From: Sarcina sp034439435
Lineage (GTDB): Bacteria; Bacillota; Clostridia; Clostridiales; Clostridiaceae
DNA: 64,000 nucleotides
Direction of reading: 5' to 3'
Assembly: GCF_034439435.1 (NCBI RefSeq)
Contig: NZ_JAPCKJ010000001.1
Location: 620,001-684,000, forward strand
A model generated the notes under the pieces. It was given only the letters and a program-made list of their open reading frames with translations. It had not been told where the DNA came from and made no database searches. A program made the translations under genes and the position numbers. Positions 17,048-25,653 of the stretch are shown piece after piece. The first letter of the stretch is position 1. Every line of letters begins with the position of its first letter.

Positions 17048-18427
17048 CTATAATCTCTTAGCTGCTTCGTAAGCTAATTCACTTCTCTCACACTCATCAT
17101 ACTTCAAAGTAACTTGATAGCAAAGATGACTCCCCTTCATTTTTTCTGAAGCATAACACAATCCATTACTTCTTGAATCTAAAAATGCTTGGTCTATTTG
17201 CTCAGGATCACCAACCAATATTATCTTTGATCCTTCTCCTGCTCTTGTTATAATAGCCTTGACTTGCTTTGGTGTTAAGTTTTGAGCTTCATCTATTATA
17301 ATCCAGTTCTTTATTATGCTTCTACCTCTCAAATAGGCAACAGCTTCCGTTGTTATTATCTTTCTCTCGAAAAGTTCTTCTATCTTATCATTTAACTCTC
17401 TTTCATTAGAATATCTTTCCTTCTCATCTGAATCTATTAAAATTTCTAGGTTATCATATATAGGTCTCATAAATGGAGCTATTTTTTCCTGTTCAGTTCC
17501 TGGTAAATATCCTATGTCTTCATCCATTGTTACATTTGGTCTACATACTAAAATCCTTCTATATTGTCCACTTTCCTCTTCTAATATTTTTTGTAATCCA
17601 ACAGCTAAAGAAAATAATGTCTTAGCAGTACCTGCAGGTCCCTTTATAATTACTAAAGGAGCTTTTTTAGCATCAATACTTAAACACTCTAACATAAACT
17701 TTTGCCCAACATTTCTAGGACTTATTCCCATAATATTATTGCTGTCCTTATAAATTAAAGGTCTAACAACTTTCCCATCAAATCTTCCTAAGGCAGTCTG
17801 TTTATCATTATCATTACAATGTATTATTAAGAACTGATTAACCTCTAGTTCTGGTTCTACATATTTTTTATTTCCCTCATCATAAAATGTTAAATCTTTT
17901 TTTTCTATTACTTTATTTTTAAAGAATTTACTTAAAACTTCAGAACTTGTGTAAACTTCCATCCTTCCACTATACTGTTCTTCAAACTCAGGTACTACAA
18001 CTTCATAAAAGTCTTCTGATTTTATGCTAACTGTATCAGCCTTTATTCTTTCAAATATATCCTTAGTTATTAAACAAACATCTTCTCCCGCTTCTTTTAA
18101 GGCCTTACATATTTGTATTATTCTATTATCAGGTTTACTTATATTCCATGCTTCTGGTATTTCAGTATTATAAAAATTAGTTACTACTTTAAGTTTCCCT
18201 CCTCCAGGTAAATCAACACCTTCACTTAGAGAACCCTCTAATCTTAGCTTATCTAACTCTCTAGCAACATTCCTTGCATTTGCTCCCAAATCATTGTTCA
18301 TTTTCTTTATATTGTCTAATTCCTCTAGAACTACTTCTGGAATAATAACATTATTATCATGAAAAGAATATATAGCTCCTGGTGAATATAACAATACATT
18401 GGTATCTAATATATAAGTTTTCTTCAA
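17048..18427 (-). CDS. PIN-PhoH fusion ATPase (YlaK-like)
   Basis: 459 aa. The N-terminal PIN nuclease domain (about 1-140) opens with 'ILDTNVLLY' and includes 'PEVVLEELD' and 'NDLGANARN', carrying acidic metal ligands. The C-terminal PhoH domain has Walker A 'GPAGTAKT' (about 262) and Walker B 'IIIDEAQNLT'. PIN-PhoH proteins are considered RNA helicase/nucleases linked to toxin-antitoxin-like RNA handling. Start assigned to TTG 18427, 7 nt after AAGGAG; a GTG 9 nt upstream sits too close to that site. Monocistronic, divergent from the DEDDh exonuclease. Confidence 0.85.
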   Translation of the reverse strand: MKKTYILDTNVLLYSPGAIYSFHDNNVIIPEVVLEELDNIKKMNNDLGANARNVARELDKLRLEGSLSEGVDLPGGGKLKVVTNFYNTEIPEAWNISKPDNRIIQICKALKEAGEDVCLITKDIFERIKADTVSIKSEDFYEVVVPEFEEQYSGRMEVYTSSEVLSKFFKNKVIEKKDLTFYDEGNKKYVEPELEVNQFLIIHCNDNDKQTALGRFDGKVVRPLIYKDSNNIMGISPRNVGQKFMLECLSIDAKKAPLVIIKGPAGTAKTLFSLAVGLQKILEEESGQYRRILVCRPNVTMDEDIGYLPGTEQEKIAPFMRPIYDNLEILIDSDEKERYSNERELNDKIEELFERKIITTEAVAYLRGRSIIKNWIIIDEAQNLTPKQVKAIITRAGEGSKIILVGDPEQIDQAFLDSRSNGLCYASEKMKGSHLCYQVTLKYDECERSELAYEAAKRL

Positions 18428-18493
18428 AATAATCACTCCTTTAGAATAATACAGCCATAATAAGCAAACTTGATTTTCATTTGTTTATATATT

Positions 18494-18529
18494 AATATTT
18501 AAGAATACTCAATATAATTCTTAAATATT
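18494..18529. repeat. 13-bp perfect inverted repeat in a divergent promoter region
   Basis: AATATTTAAGAAT (18494-18506) and its exact complement (18517-18529) flank a 10-nt centre. It lies in the 206-bp spacer between the divergent PIN-PhoH and exonuclease genes. It has no T-run on either side typical of a terminator, so an operator is possible. Confidence 0.5.
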
Positions 18530-18633
18530 GATATTTTATAAGTAAAATTTATAAATTATAAATTTGATTTAATTAATAAGAATTTTAGTTTATACTATTA
18601 TATAGACATTAAGCATATGGGAGGCTTTACATA

Positions 18634-19263
18634 ATGAAATTACTTTTTTTTGATACAGAAACTACAGGAGTCAAACCCGGAAGCATATGCCAGCTTAGTT
18701 ATATTCTTGTAGATACTTCAACTAAACCTCAAACAACAATAGGTAAAAATGTTTTCTTTACAGTTGACGAAATGGAACCAGAGGCTGAAAGAATTCACGG
18801 CTTTTCTTTAGAAAAATTATATGAATTAAGTGAAGGAATGTATTTTGAAGATCTTTATACTGATTTTATAAATGATTTCTTAGAATCAGATTTTTTAATA
18901 GGACATAATGTTCAGTTTGACATTAAATTCTTAAAGCATGAATTATTAGGTCTTGGAGATTTCTTTGAACCTAAAAATGTATTTTGTACTATGAAATACT
19001 ATAAAGATATATGTAAGATATTAAGACCTACTGGAGATTATAAAAACCCTAAGCTTGAAGAGGTAATTAAGCACCTAAAAATAACTGATGCTGAAATAAG
19101 TGAAACTGCTAATAAATACTTCCAAGGCAGCGGAAACTACCATGATGCTAGATTTGATACAGCAGCAACCTATCTTACTGTAATAAATGGAATAAAAAAA
19201 GGAATAATTCCAAGAAATTATTTCACAAATTTATTAGAAAAAAATAAAAAGATATATTTTTAA
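18634..19263 (+). CDS. DEDDh 3'-5' exonuclease (DnaQ-like)
   Basis: 209 aa stand-alone exonuclease. ExoI 'FDTETTG' (6-12), ExoII 'GHNVQFDIKF' (about 90-99) and ExoIII 'YHDARFDTAATY' (about 169-180) give the full DEDDh set. It resembles DnaQ-type proofreading subunits and RNase T-like nucleases, but no polymerase domain is attached and PolC in this window has its own. Probable role: DNA or RNA trimming. ATG 18634 follows GGGAGG. Monocistronic, ending in a shared terminator. Confidence 0.85.
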   Translation: MKLLFFDTETTGVKPGSICQLSYILVDTSTKPQTTIGKNVFFTVDEMEPEAERIHGFSLEKLYELSEGMYFEDLYTDFINDFLESDFLIGHNVQFDIKFLKHELLGLGDFFEPKNVFCTMKYYKDICKILRPTGDYKNPKLEEVIKHLKITDAEISETANKYFQGSGNYHDARFDTAATYLTVINGIKKGIIPRNYFTNLLEKNKKIYF

Positions 19264-19276
19264 AATATATCTTTTT
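19246..19276. terminator. Bidirectional terminator
   Basis: Long A/T stem (about 13-15 bp, 19246-19260 with 19262-19276) with a T-run on the plus strand and an A-run upstream; it overlaps the exonuclease stop codon. Confidence 0.7.
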
Positions 19277-19284
19277 TTAGTTCC

Positions 19285-19614
19285 CTATGAAATTTCTTTT
19301 TCTTTTGCTTTATTTAGAAGATTTATATTAGAGGTATTTATATTAGTATAATATCTAACTTCTCCACTTTCACTCTCATATCTACTTTCTACAACCTCTC
19401 CACTTACAGAAACTAAATCACCAATCTTAACATAATTCTCTAAAAATTCTACTGTGGATCTACTCCATGTTATTACGCTTAAAAATGTAGTAGTTTCCTC
19501 TTTTCCATTAAAACTATTAACGGCTATTCTAAATCTCACATACTTCTTTTGATTTTTAGACTCTTTCACCTCAATTTTTGTAGCAACTCTTCCGATAAGA
19601 TCAACTTTATTCAT
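19285..19614 (-). CDS. Short single-stranded DNA-binding protein
   Basis: 109 aa OB-fold protein of the SSB family: 'MNKVDLIGRVATKIEV' opening, 'VRFRIAVNS', 'TTFLSVITWSRSTVEFLENYVKIGDLVSVSGEV'. It is smaller than housekeeping SSB (about 140-170 aa) and lacks the flexible linker and acidic DDDIPF-type tip used to recruit repair proteins. It is therefore probably a secondary SSB, as in the paired SSBs of Firmicutes where one copy serves transformation. ATG 19614 follows AAGGAGTGA. Monocistronic. Confidence 0.8.
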   Translation of the reverse strand: MNKVDLIGRVATKIEVKESKNQKKYVRFRIAVNSFNGKEETTTFLSVITWSRSTVEFLENYVKIGDLVSVSGEVVESRYESESGEVRYYTNINTSNINLLNKAKEKEIS

Positions 19615-19831
19615 TGATTTTCACTCCTTAATTGTTATTTACTTAGAGTATTGACCATATTTAAGAGTCTCAAACGTATGTTCTTTAAAAATTTTTTATC
19701 AAATCAACTTACATAACATAAAATTAAATCTTACAATATATATTTCTACTTAGATAAGTATTATTTTAATAATAAATAATTTAATATTATAGTTTTAAAT
19801 AAAGCCCTTTATATGAGAATGCATAAGAAAA

Positions 19832-19862
19832 AAGCTATTAGATAGAATCTCTCTAATAGCTT
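19832..19862 (-). terminator. Terminator of purB
   Basis: At least 10-bp stem (19832-19841 with 19853-19862), followed on the minus strand by a T-run. Confidence 0.7.
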
Positions 19863-19878
19863 CTTAATTAACTTTATA

Positions 19879-21309
19879 TTAAACTGTTATGTTACTACTT
19901 AAGTTAGCTGCATCTTTATTAGCTTCTATTATAGGATCTACATATTCATCTATGAACTCCACAACTTGACTTGGAGCTCTACCAACGAACTTAACTGGAT
20001 CTATTATAGCGATAATTTCTTCCTCTGAAAGATTAAATGAATCATCATTTATAATTCTTTCTATTAAGTCATTATTAAGTCCTTCACCTTTAACTCTTTG
20101 TGCTGCATCCATAGAATGAACTCTTATTCTTTCATGAAGTTCTTGTCTATCTCCGCCTTTTTTAACTGATTCCATCATTATGTTCTCAGTTGCCATAAAT
20201 GGTAACTCTTGATTTACATGAGCTGCAATAACTTTATCATAAACAACCATGTTCTCAGCAATATTAATATAAAGATTTAAAACACCATCTAAAGCTAAGA
20301 AAGCTTCTGCAACAGCGATTCTCTTGTTAGCTGAATCATCTAAAGTTCTTTCAAACCATTGAGTTGAAGCAGTTATAGCTGGGTTTAAAGCATCTACTAT
20401 AACGTATCTAGCTAAGGCACCCATTCTTTCACTTCTCATAGGATTTCTCTTATAAGCCATAGCTGATGATCCTATTTGATTCTTTTCAAATGGTTCTTCT
20501 ACTTCTTTCATGCTTTGAAGTAATCTTAAGTCATTTGAGAATTTATATGCACTTTGTGCAACTTCTGATAATGTATTTAAGATTATAGAATCTAATTTTC
20601 TTGGATATGTTTGACCAGTAACTCCAAAACTCTTTTCAAATCCCATCTTTTCAGCAACAATCTTATCTAAAGCCTTAACTTTGCTTTGATCTCCTTCAAA
20701 AAGGTTCATAAAGCTTGCTTGAGTTCCTGTAGTTCCTTTTACTCCTCTTAATTTTAAAGTTGATAATAAGAAATCTATGTTCTCCATATCCATTACTAAA
20801 TCTTGCATCCATAATGTAGCTCTTTTACCAACTGTAGTAAGCTGTGCTGGTTGGAAATGAGTAAATCCTAAAGTAGGCATATCTTTATATTCTAATGCAA
20901 ACTTTCTTAAGTTATTTAAAACTGCAACTATTTTTTTCTTTATTAATAATAAAGCATCTCTCATTATTATTACGTCTGTGTTATCTCCAACGTAGCAGCT
21001 CGTAGCTCCTAAATGTATTATACCTTTTGCTGAAGGACATTGAAGTCCATATGCATGAACATGACTCATAACATCATGTCTTACTTCTTTTTCCTTCTTT
21101 ATTGCTTCTTCATAGTTTATATCTGAAATATGGCTTTTAAGCTCTTCTATTTGCTCATCAGTTATATTTAAACCTAATTCTTTTTCGCCCTCTGCTAGAG
21201 CTACCCATAATTTTCTCCATGTTGAGAATTTCATATCATCTGAGAAAATATATGACATTTCCTTTGACGCATATCTTGAATTTAATGGTGTGCTATATAA
21301 ATTTTTCAC
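19879..21309 (-). CDS. purB: Adenylosuccinate lyase
   Basis: 476 aa fumarase/aspartase-superfamily enzyme. It acts twice in purine synthesis: SAICAR to AICAR plus fumarate, and adenylosuccinate to AMP plus fumarate. Key motifs are 'TLGFTHFQPAQ', 'KGTTGTQ' and the flexible catalytic signature 'GSSAMAYKRNP', as in the long PurB clade. Start set at GTG 21309, behind AGGAGGG; the longer frame to 21429 would add a hydrophobic lead of 40 residues read from promoter DNA. No other pur gene is adjacent. A -10 TATAAT sits about 40 nt upstream of the GTG. Confidence 0.93.
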   Translation of the reverse strand: MKNLYSTPLNSRYASKEMSYIFSDDMKFSTWRKLWVALAEGEKELGLNITDEQIEELKSHISDINYEEAIKKEKEVRHDVMSHVHAYGLQCPSAKGIIHLGATSCYVGDNTDVIIMRDALLLIKKKIVAVLNNLRKFALEYKDMPTLGFTHFQPAQLTTVGKRATLWMQDLVMDMENIDFLLSTLKLRGVKGTTGTQASFMNLFEGDQSKVKALDKIVAEKMGFEKSFGVTGQTYPRKLDSIILNTLSEVAQSAYKFSNDLRLLQSMKEVEEPFEKNQIGSSAMAYKRNPMRSERMGALARYVIVDALNPAITASTQWFERTLDDSANKRIAVAEAFLALDGVLNLYINIAENMVVYDKVIAAHVNQELPFMATENIMMESVKKGGDRQELHERIRVHSMDAAQRVKGEGLNNDLIERIINDDSFNLSEEEIIAIIDPVKFVGRAPSQVVEFIDEYVDPIIEANKDAANLSSNITV

Positions 21310-21525
21310 TTTGTACCCTCCTAAAGCAGCAATACTAATTATGTCTATATTATACCATAAGATAAGTATAATATAAATAAATTTATAAGTTTTTTGTTTA
21401 TCATTCGTGTTTTTCTTGTTTAATGCCATGAAAGATATATATTTTATATGTCAATGTACGTATTTTGTCTATATTTATAGTTTTTGAAAAACTCTATAAA
21501 ATTATTATGTAAATTTATAAAAAAT

Positions 21526-21551
21526 AAAAGGATTCCTTATGGAATCCTTTT
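21526..21551 (-). terminator. Terminator of the HPr gene
   Basis: 11-bp stem (21526-21536 with 21541-21551), TTAT loop, followed by T-rich sequence on the minus strand. Confidence 0.75.
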
Positions 21552-21558
21552 ACGAAGA

Positions 21559-21819
21559 TTACTCTTCTAAATTTTCAATTAACTTAGCTATTTCTTCAGC
21601 TGCTAAAGCTTCATCATCACCACTAGCGATAACCTTAACATTAGCATCTTTAGAAACTCCTAATGATAAAACTCCAATTAAGCTCTTAACATTAGCTTTT
21701 TTTCCATTGTACTCTAAGCTTATGTCTGATTTGAAAGCTGAAGCTTTTTTTACTAGTAAAGTTGCTGGTCTAGCATGTAAGCCTGTTGAATTTTTAACTA
21801 TAACTTCTTTAGTTACCAT
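21559..21819 (-). CDS. ptsH: Phosphocarrier protein HPr
   Basis: 86 aa, the normal HPr length. Both phosphorylation sites are present: His15 in 'TGLHARPA', phosphorylated by PTS enzyme I during sugar uptake, and Ser46 in 'VKSLIGVLSLG', the target of HPr kinase in carbon catabolite control. His15 excludes the Crh paralogue. Start is ATG 21819, behind AAAGAGGTG; the GTG 9 nt upstream is part of that site. It stands alone, without ptsI, as often seen in clostridia. Confidence 0.93.
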   Translation of the reverse strand: MVTKEVIVKNSTGLHARPATLLVKKASAFKSDISLEYNGKKANVKSLIGVLSLGVSKDANVKVIASGDDEALAAEEIAKLIENLEE

Positions 21820-21920
21820 TATAAACACCTCTTTACTTCTACTTTTATTTGTTATTTAACAATACTAACTTCTTAATTATACTCATTTTTTTAGAAAATT
21901 TCAACAACTTAAAAAAAAGA

Positions 21921-23114
21921 TTAATTTCTATTCATTATTTTGTCAACAAATTTTTTTATTCTTTTTAAGCCCTTAATTATTTCCTCTTTAGAAGTAGCAT
22001 AAGATAATCTTATAAAATTATCTTCTCCAAAAGCTATTCCCGGTATTACAACAACATTTTCTTCTTTTAATAACATGTTAGCAAATTCCATTGAACCTTG
22101 TATATTACCTTTTTCTAAAACCTTAGATATATCAATCATTACATAAAAAGCACCTTTAGGCTCTATAAATGTAAGTTCATTTATATCACTTATAAGTTCT
22201 ATCATAAGATTTCTTCTTGAACTAAATTCTTTAACCATTTCCTCTATAGTTTTTTGATCACCCGTTAAAGCTTCTAAAGCTGCAAACTGAGCTATACTAT
22301 TTGTATTTGATGTTATATGGCTTTGAATATTGTTCATTACTCTAACTAACTCTTCATTATAGCAAGCTGCATAACCAATTCTCCATCCTGTCATTGCATA
22401 TGCTTTTGAAAATCCATTTATAACAACAGTTCTTTTAAAAGCATCTTCATTTAAAGAAGCAATACTTATGTGTTCTTCTTTTCCATATATAAGTTTTTCA
22501 TATATTTCATCAGAGATTATTATAAGGTCATTTTCCTCAGCAAATTTTGCAATAACCTCTAAATCATTTTTTGAATATAAAGTTCCTGTTGGATTATTTG
22601 GTGAATTTAAAACTATAGCCTTTGTTTTATCACTTAAAACTGACTTTAATTCATCATAAGTTACCTTAAAATCATTTTCTTTCTTTGTTTCTATAAAAAT
22701 AGGAACTCCATCACTTAACTTAACTAATTCAGGGTAACTTACCCAATAAGGTACTGGTATTATTACCTCATCACCCGGATTTAAAATTGCCATAAATACA
22801 TTTGCTAGAGATTGTTTAGCTCCTGTTGAAACAATTATATTTTTAACTCCATAATTCAATCTATTATCATCATGTAATTTTTTTGCTATGGCTTCTTTTA
22901 ATTCTACTATTCCAGATGTTGCTGTATATTTTGTCTTTCCTTCTTCCATAGCTCTAGTAGCAGCTTCTATTATATTTTTAGGAGTATTAAAATCTGGCTC
23001 ACCTACTCCAAAACTTACTACATCGATTCCTTCTTTTTTTAGCTCTCCAGCCTTAGCTGTTAAGGCTAAAGTTAATGATGCCCCAATACTTTGTGCTTTT
23101 CTAGATAATATCAT
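21921..23114 (-). CDS. Class I pyridoxal-phosphate aminotransferase (aspartate aminotransferase-like)
   Basis: 397 aa fold-type I PLP enzyme, subgroup I-gamma. The PLP lysine lies in 'GFSKAYAMTGWRIGY'. Also seen are 'FGVGEPDFNTP', 'SPNNPTG', 'SDEIYEKL' and the terminal 'RLSYATS', matching bacterial aspartate/aromatic aminotransferases (AspC/PatA type). Cytosolic amino-acid metabolism; exact substrate uncertain. ATG 23114 follows AGAGGGG. Monocistronic, between spoVS and the HPr gene. Confidence 0.88.
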   Translation of the reverse strand: MILSRKAQSIGASLTLALTAKAGELKKEGIDVVSFGVGEPDFNTPKNIIEAATRAMEEGKTKYTATSGIVELKEAIAKKLHDDNRLNYGVKNIIVSTGAKQSLANVFMAILNPGDEVIIPVPYWVSYPELVKLSDGVPIFIETKKENDFKVTYDELKSVLSDKTKAIVLNSPNNPTGTLYSKNDLEVIAKFAEENDLIIISDEIYEKLIYGKEEHISIASLNEDAFKRTVVINGFSKAYAMTGWRIGYAACYNEELVRVMNNIQSHITSNTNSIAQFAALEALTGDQKTIEEMVKEFSSRRNLMIELISDINELTFIEPKGAFYVMIDISKVLEKGNIQGSMEFANMLLKEENVVVIPGIAFGEDNFIRLSYATSKEEIIKGLKRIKKFVDKIMNRN

Positions 23115-23198
23115 CTAATCCCCTCTTTACTGCTTATTTTTTAATTTAATTACGCTTTCAATATATCACTTTTATTATTTAAAGTAAACCAATAAAAA

Positions 23199-23232
23199 AT
23201 GCTACTACAAGTAAAATTACTCATAGCAGCAT
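23199..23232 (-). terminator. Terminator of spoVS
   Basis: 15-bp stem (23199-23213 with 23218-23232). All pairs form on the minus-strand RNA when three G-U pairs are allowed, but not on the plus strand. A TTTTTTATT run follows, so it is directional. Confidence 0.75.
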
Positions 23233-23268
23233 CTATTTATTTACCAAATTTAGAGCACCTCTAAACTT

Positions 23269-23529
23269 TTATCTTGGCTGTATTATAAGCTTTATAGCTG
23301 TTCTTTCTTCACCATCTATTTCGATGTCTGTGAATGCAGGAATACAAACTATATCTTTTCCACTTGGTGCTACAAAGCCTCTAGCTATAGCTATAGCTTT
23401 AACTGCTTGATTTATGGCACCTGCCCCTACTGCTTGTATCTCTACAGTATTTCTTTCTTTTATTATGGCTGCTAGTGCACCTGCTACTGAATTCGGATTT
23501 GATTTAGTTGATACCTTTAATACTTCCAT
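23269..23529 (-). CDS. spoVS: Stage V sporulation protein S
   Basis: 86 aa, nearly invariant Alba-like protein: 'MEVLKVSTKSNPNSVAGALA' opening, 'VGAGAINQAVKAIAIARG' and a 'FTDIEIDGEERTAIKLII' end. In Bacillus it affects septation, coat assembly and the step to stage V, and it is transcribed by sigma-H. It presumably binds nucleic acid. ATG 23529 follows AGGAGGT. A textbook sigma-H promoter lies upstream. Its presence shows an endospore former. Confidence 0.95.
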   Translation of the reverse strand: MEVLKVSTKSNPNSVAGALAAIIKERNTVEIQAVGAGAINQAVKAIAIARGFVAPSGKDIVCIPAFTDIEIDGEERTAIKLIIQPR

Positions 23530-23599
23530 TATATAAACCTCCTAGACATTTTTAGGATACGTTTACATTTAAATAGTTAACGTTTTCCCTTACATAATA

Positions 23600-23628
23600 A
23601 TATTCTATATAAGTTTTCTAATTCCTTC
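23600..23628 (-). promoter_or_regulatory. Sigma-H promoter of spoVS
   Basis: Minus strand: -35 GAAGGAATT (23620-23628) and -10 ATAGAATAT (23600-23608), spaced by 11 bp. Both elements fit the sigma-H consensus RnAGGAwww / RnnGAATww at every defined position. Confidence 0.75.
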
Positions 23629-23684
23629 TTGAACAAATGAAATTTTTAAAAGAATTTTAAAATATTTATTTTAAGCAATAATAA

Positions 23685-23750
23685 AACTCTACTGTAATTG
23701 TTGCAGTAGAGTTAATTAAAAAAATACATTTTGTAAACAAAATGTATTTT
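23685..23750 (-). terminator. Tandem terminators of rny
   Basis: Two hairpins in a row on the minus strand: 23721-23734 with 23737-23750, followed by seven Ts, then 23685-23694 with 23704-23713, followed by TTTTATT. Confidence 0.75.
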
Positions 23751-23760
23751 ATATATTCAT

Positions 23761-25302
23761 TTATTTAGCATAGTCAACTGCACGAGTCTCTCTTATTACA
23801 TTTATCTTGATTTGACCTGGATACTCTAATTGTTCTTCTATCTTCTTAACAATATTTCTCGCCATCTCAATTGCCCCTGCATCATCAACTTGATCTGGTT
23901 TAACCATAATTCTAATTTCTCTTCCAGCTTGAATGGCATATGACTTTTCTACACCTTCATATGAAGTAGCTATTTCTTCTAATTTTTCTAATCTCTTAAT
24001 GTAAGCTTCTAAAGTTTCCCTTCTTGCTCCTGGTCTAGCTGCTGATATAGCATCTGCCGCTTGAACAAGTATTGCTTCAAGAGTTTGCATTTCTTCATCA
24101 CCATGGTGAGCTCCTATAGCATTGACTACAGCTGCTGACTCATGATATTTCTTTGCAAGTTCTCCACCAATAACGGCATGAGGACCCTCATATTCTTGAT
24201 CAACTCCTTTACCTATATCATGTAAAAGACCTGCTCTTCTAGCTAGATTCACATCTAAACCTAATTCAGATGCCATTAATCCTGCTAAATATGAAACCTC
24301 TATTGAATGTTTTAAAACATTTTGACCATAACTTGTTCTGTACTTTAGTCTTCCTAGAAGCTTAATTATTTCTGGATGTAATCCATGAACACCAGTTTCG
24401 AAAGTTGCTTGTTCTCCCTCTTCCTTAATGTCATTTTCTACATCTTTAATAGCTCTTTCTACCATTTCTTCAATTCTAGCTGGATGAATTCTTCCATCTA
24501 CAATTAATTTTTCTAAAGCTATTCTTGCAACTTCTCTTCTTATTGGATCGAAGCTTGAAAGAATAACAGCTTCTGGAGTATCATCTATTATTAAGTCAAC
24601 TCCTGTTAATGTTTCTAAAGTTCTTATGTTTCTACCTTCTCTACCGATGATTCTTCCTTTCATCTCATCATTAGGTAAGGCAACAACATGAACTGTAGTC
24701 TCAGAAACATGGTCTGCCGCACATCTTTGAATAGCAGTAGTAATTATTTCCCTTGATTTTTTATCAGCTTCTTCTTTGGCCTTAGTCTCAAGTTCTTTAA
24801 TCAGCATAGCTGATTCATGTTTTATTTCTTTTCTTACTTCATCTAATAATAATGTTCTTGCGTCTTCTCCTGAAAGATTTGATATTCTTTCAAGTTCAGC
24901 TCTTTGTTCACCGTATAAACTTTGCACACGTTCTTCAAGTTCTTGAATTTCTATAGATTTTTTGTTCATGCTATCTTCTCTTTTTTCAAGCATTTCACTC
25001 TTTTTATCTAATGACTCCTCCCTTTGGATAAGTCTTCTTTCAAACCTTTGAATCTCATTTCTTCTGTCACGAGTTTCTTTATCAAGATCTGCTCTTAGTT
25101 TGTGTACCTCTTCCTTTGCTTCTAATATGGCTTCTTTCTTTGTAGATTCAGCTGTTCTTTTAGCCTCCTCAAGAGTTGCACTCGCTTCTCTTTCTAAGCT
25201 TTCCACCTTATTTTTTGAAGCTTTTTGTATAAGAGTGTATTGAATAAACCCTACTACCCCTAATATTATTATTCCTATTAATACAAGTATTTCTACTCCC
25301 AT
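23761..25302 (-). CDS. rny: Ribonuclease Y
   Basis: 513 aa membrane-anchored endoribonuclease that starts mRNA decay in Firmicutes. An N-terminal transmembrane helix (about 4-22) leads into a long Glu/Lys/Arg coiled coil (about 30-200), a KH domain ('GRIIGREGRNIRTLE') and the HD domain with 'LLHDIGKGVD' and 'AIGAHHGDEE'. It should localise to the inner face of the membrane and act with PNPase, also encoded here. ATG 25302 follows AGGAGGTG. Between recA and spoVS, as in Bacillus. Confidence 0.95.
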   Translation of the reverse strand: MGVEILVLIGIIILGVVGFIQYTLIQKASKNKVESLEREASATLEEAKRTAESTKKEAILEAKEEVHKLRADLDKETRDRRNEIQRFERRLIQREESLDKKSEMLEKREDSMNKKSIEIQELEERVQSLYGEQRAELERISNLSGEDARTLLLDEVRKEIKHESAMLIKELETKAKEEADKKSREIITTAIQRCAADHVSETTVHVVALPNDEMKGRIIGREGRNIRTLETLTGVDLIIDDTPEAVILSSFDPIRREVARIALEKLIVDGRIHPARIEEMVERAIKDVENDIKEEGEQATFETGVHGLHPEIIKLLGRLKYRTSYGQNVLKHSIEVSYLAGLMASELGLDVNLARRAGLLHDIGKGVDQEYEGPHAVIGGELAKKYHESAAVVNAIGAHHGDEEMQTLEAILVQAADAISAARPGARRETLEAYIKRLEKLEEIATSYEGVEKSYAIQAGREIRIMVKPDQVDDAGAIEMARNIVKKIEEQLEYPGQIKINVIRETRAVDYAK

Positions 25303-25653
25303 ATAAACACCTCCTCGCTTATTCTCTCTATAAAAAACATTTCGCGTAGAAAGGTGTCATACTATTCTCACTGTAATTTCTTGAATATGATAAACCAGTA
25401 TTTGTTATTATTGTATAGTAATTTTATATTTATGTCAAGGTTAGCCCCTGCGTATATTATATGCTAAAAAACAAAAATTATTCTTATACTAATCCAGATA
25501 TAATGGGCTTTTATAACTTTTTAACTTCCTTAAAATGTAGAAACTTTTAATTAATGTTAACATATTCATAACTACCTGAATTTTCATATTTTTAATAGTG
25601 TAAATTCATAAAATATGAAAAAAAAGATAAGGAAAAATCCTTATCTTTTTTTA
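25303..25653 (-). other. rny promoter and leader, then recA 3' spacer (no gene)
   Basis: In this 351-bp gene-free stretch a minus-strand promoter TTGACA (25433-25438) with 17 bp to TACAAT (25410-25415) would start rny transcription with a leader of about 100 nt. The right half holds the recA terminator (25621-25650). No coding potential is evident. Confidence 0.65.
25621..25650 (-). terminator. Terminator of recA
   Basis: 13-bp stem (25621-25633 with 25638-25650), AAAA loop, followed on the minus strand by a T-rich run. Confidence 0.8.

Noticed and set aside
21310..21429. N-terminal extension of purB to 21429.
   Set aside because: It would read a hydrophobic stretch from promoter DNA; the GTG at 21309 has an AGGAGGG site and gives the normal length.
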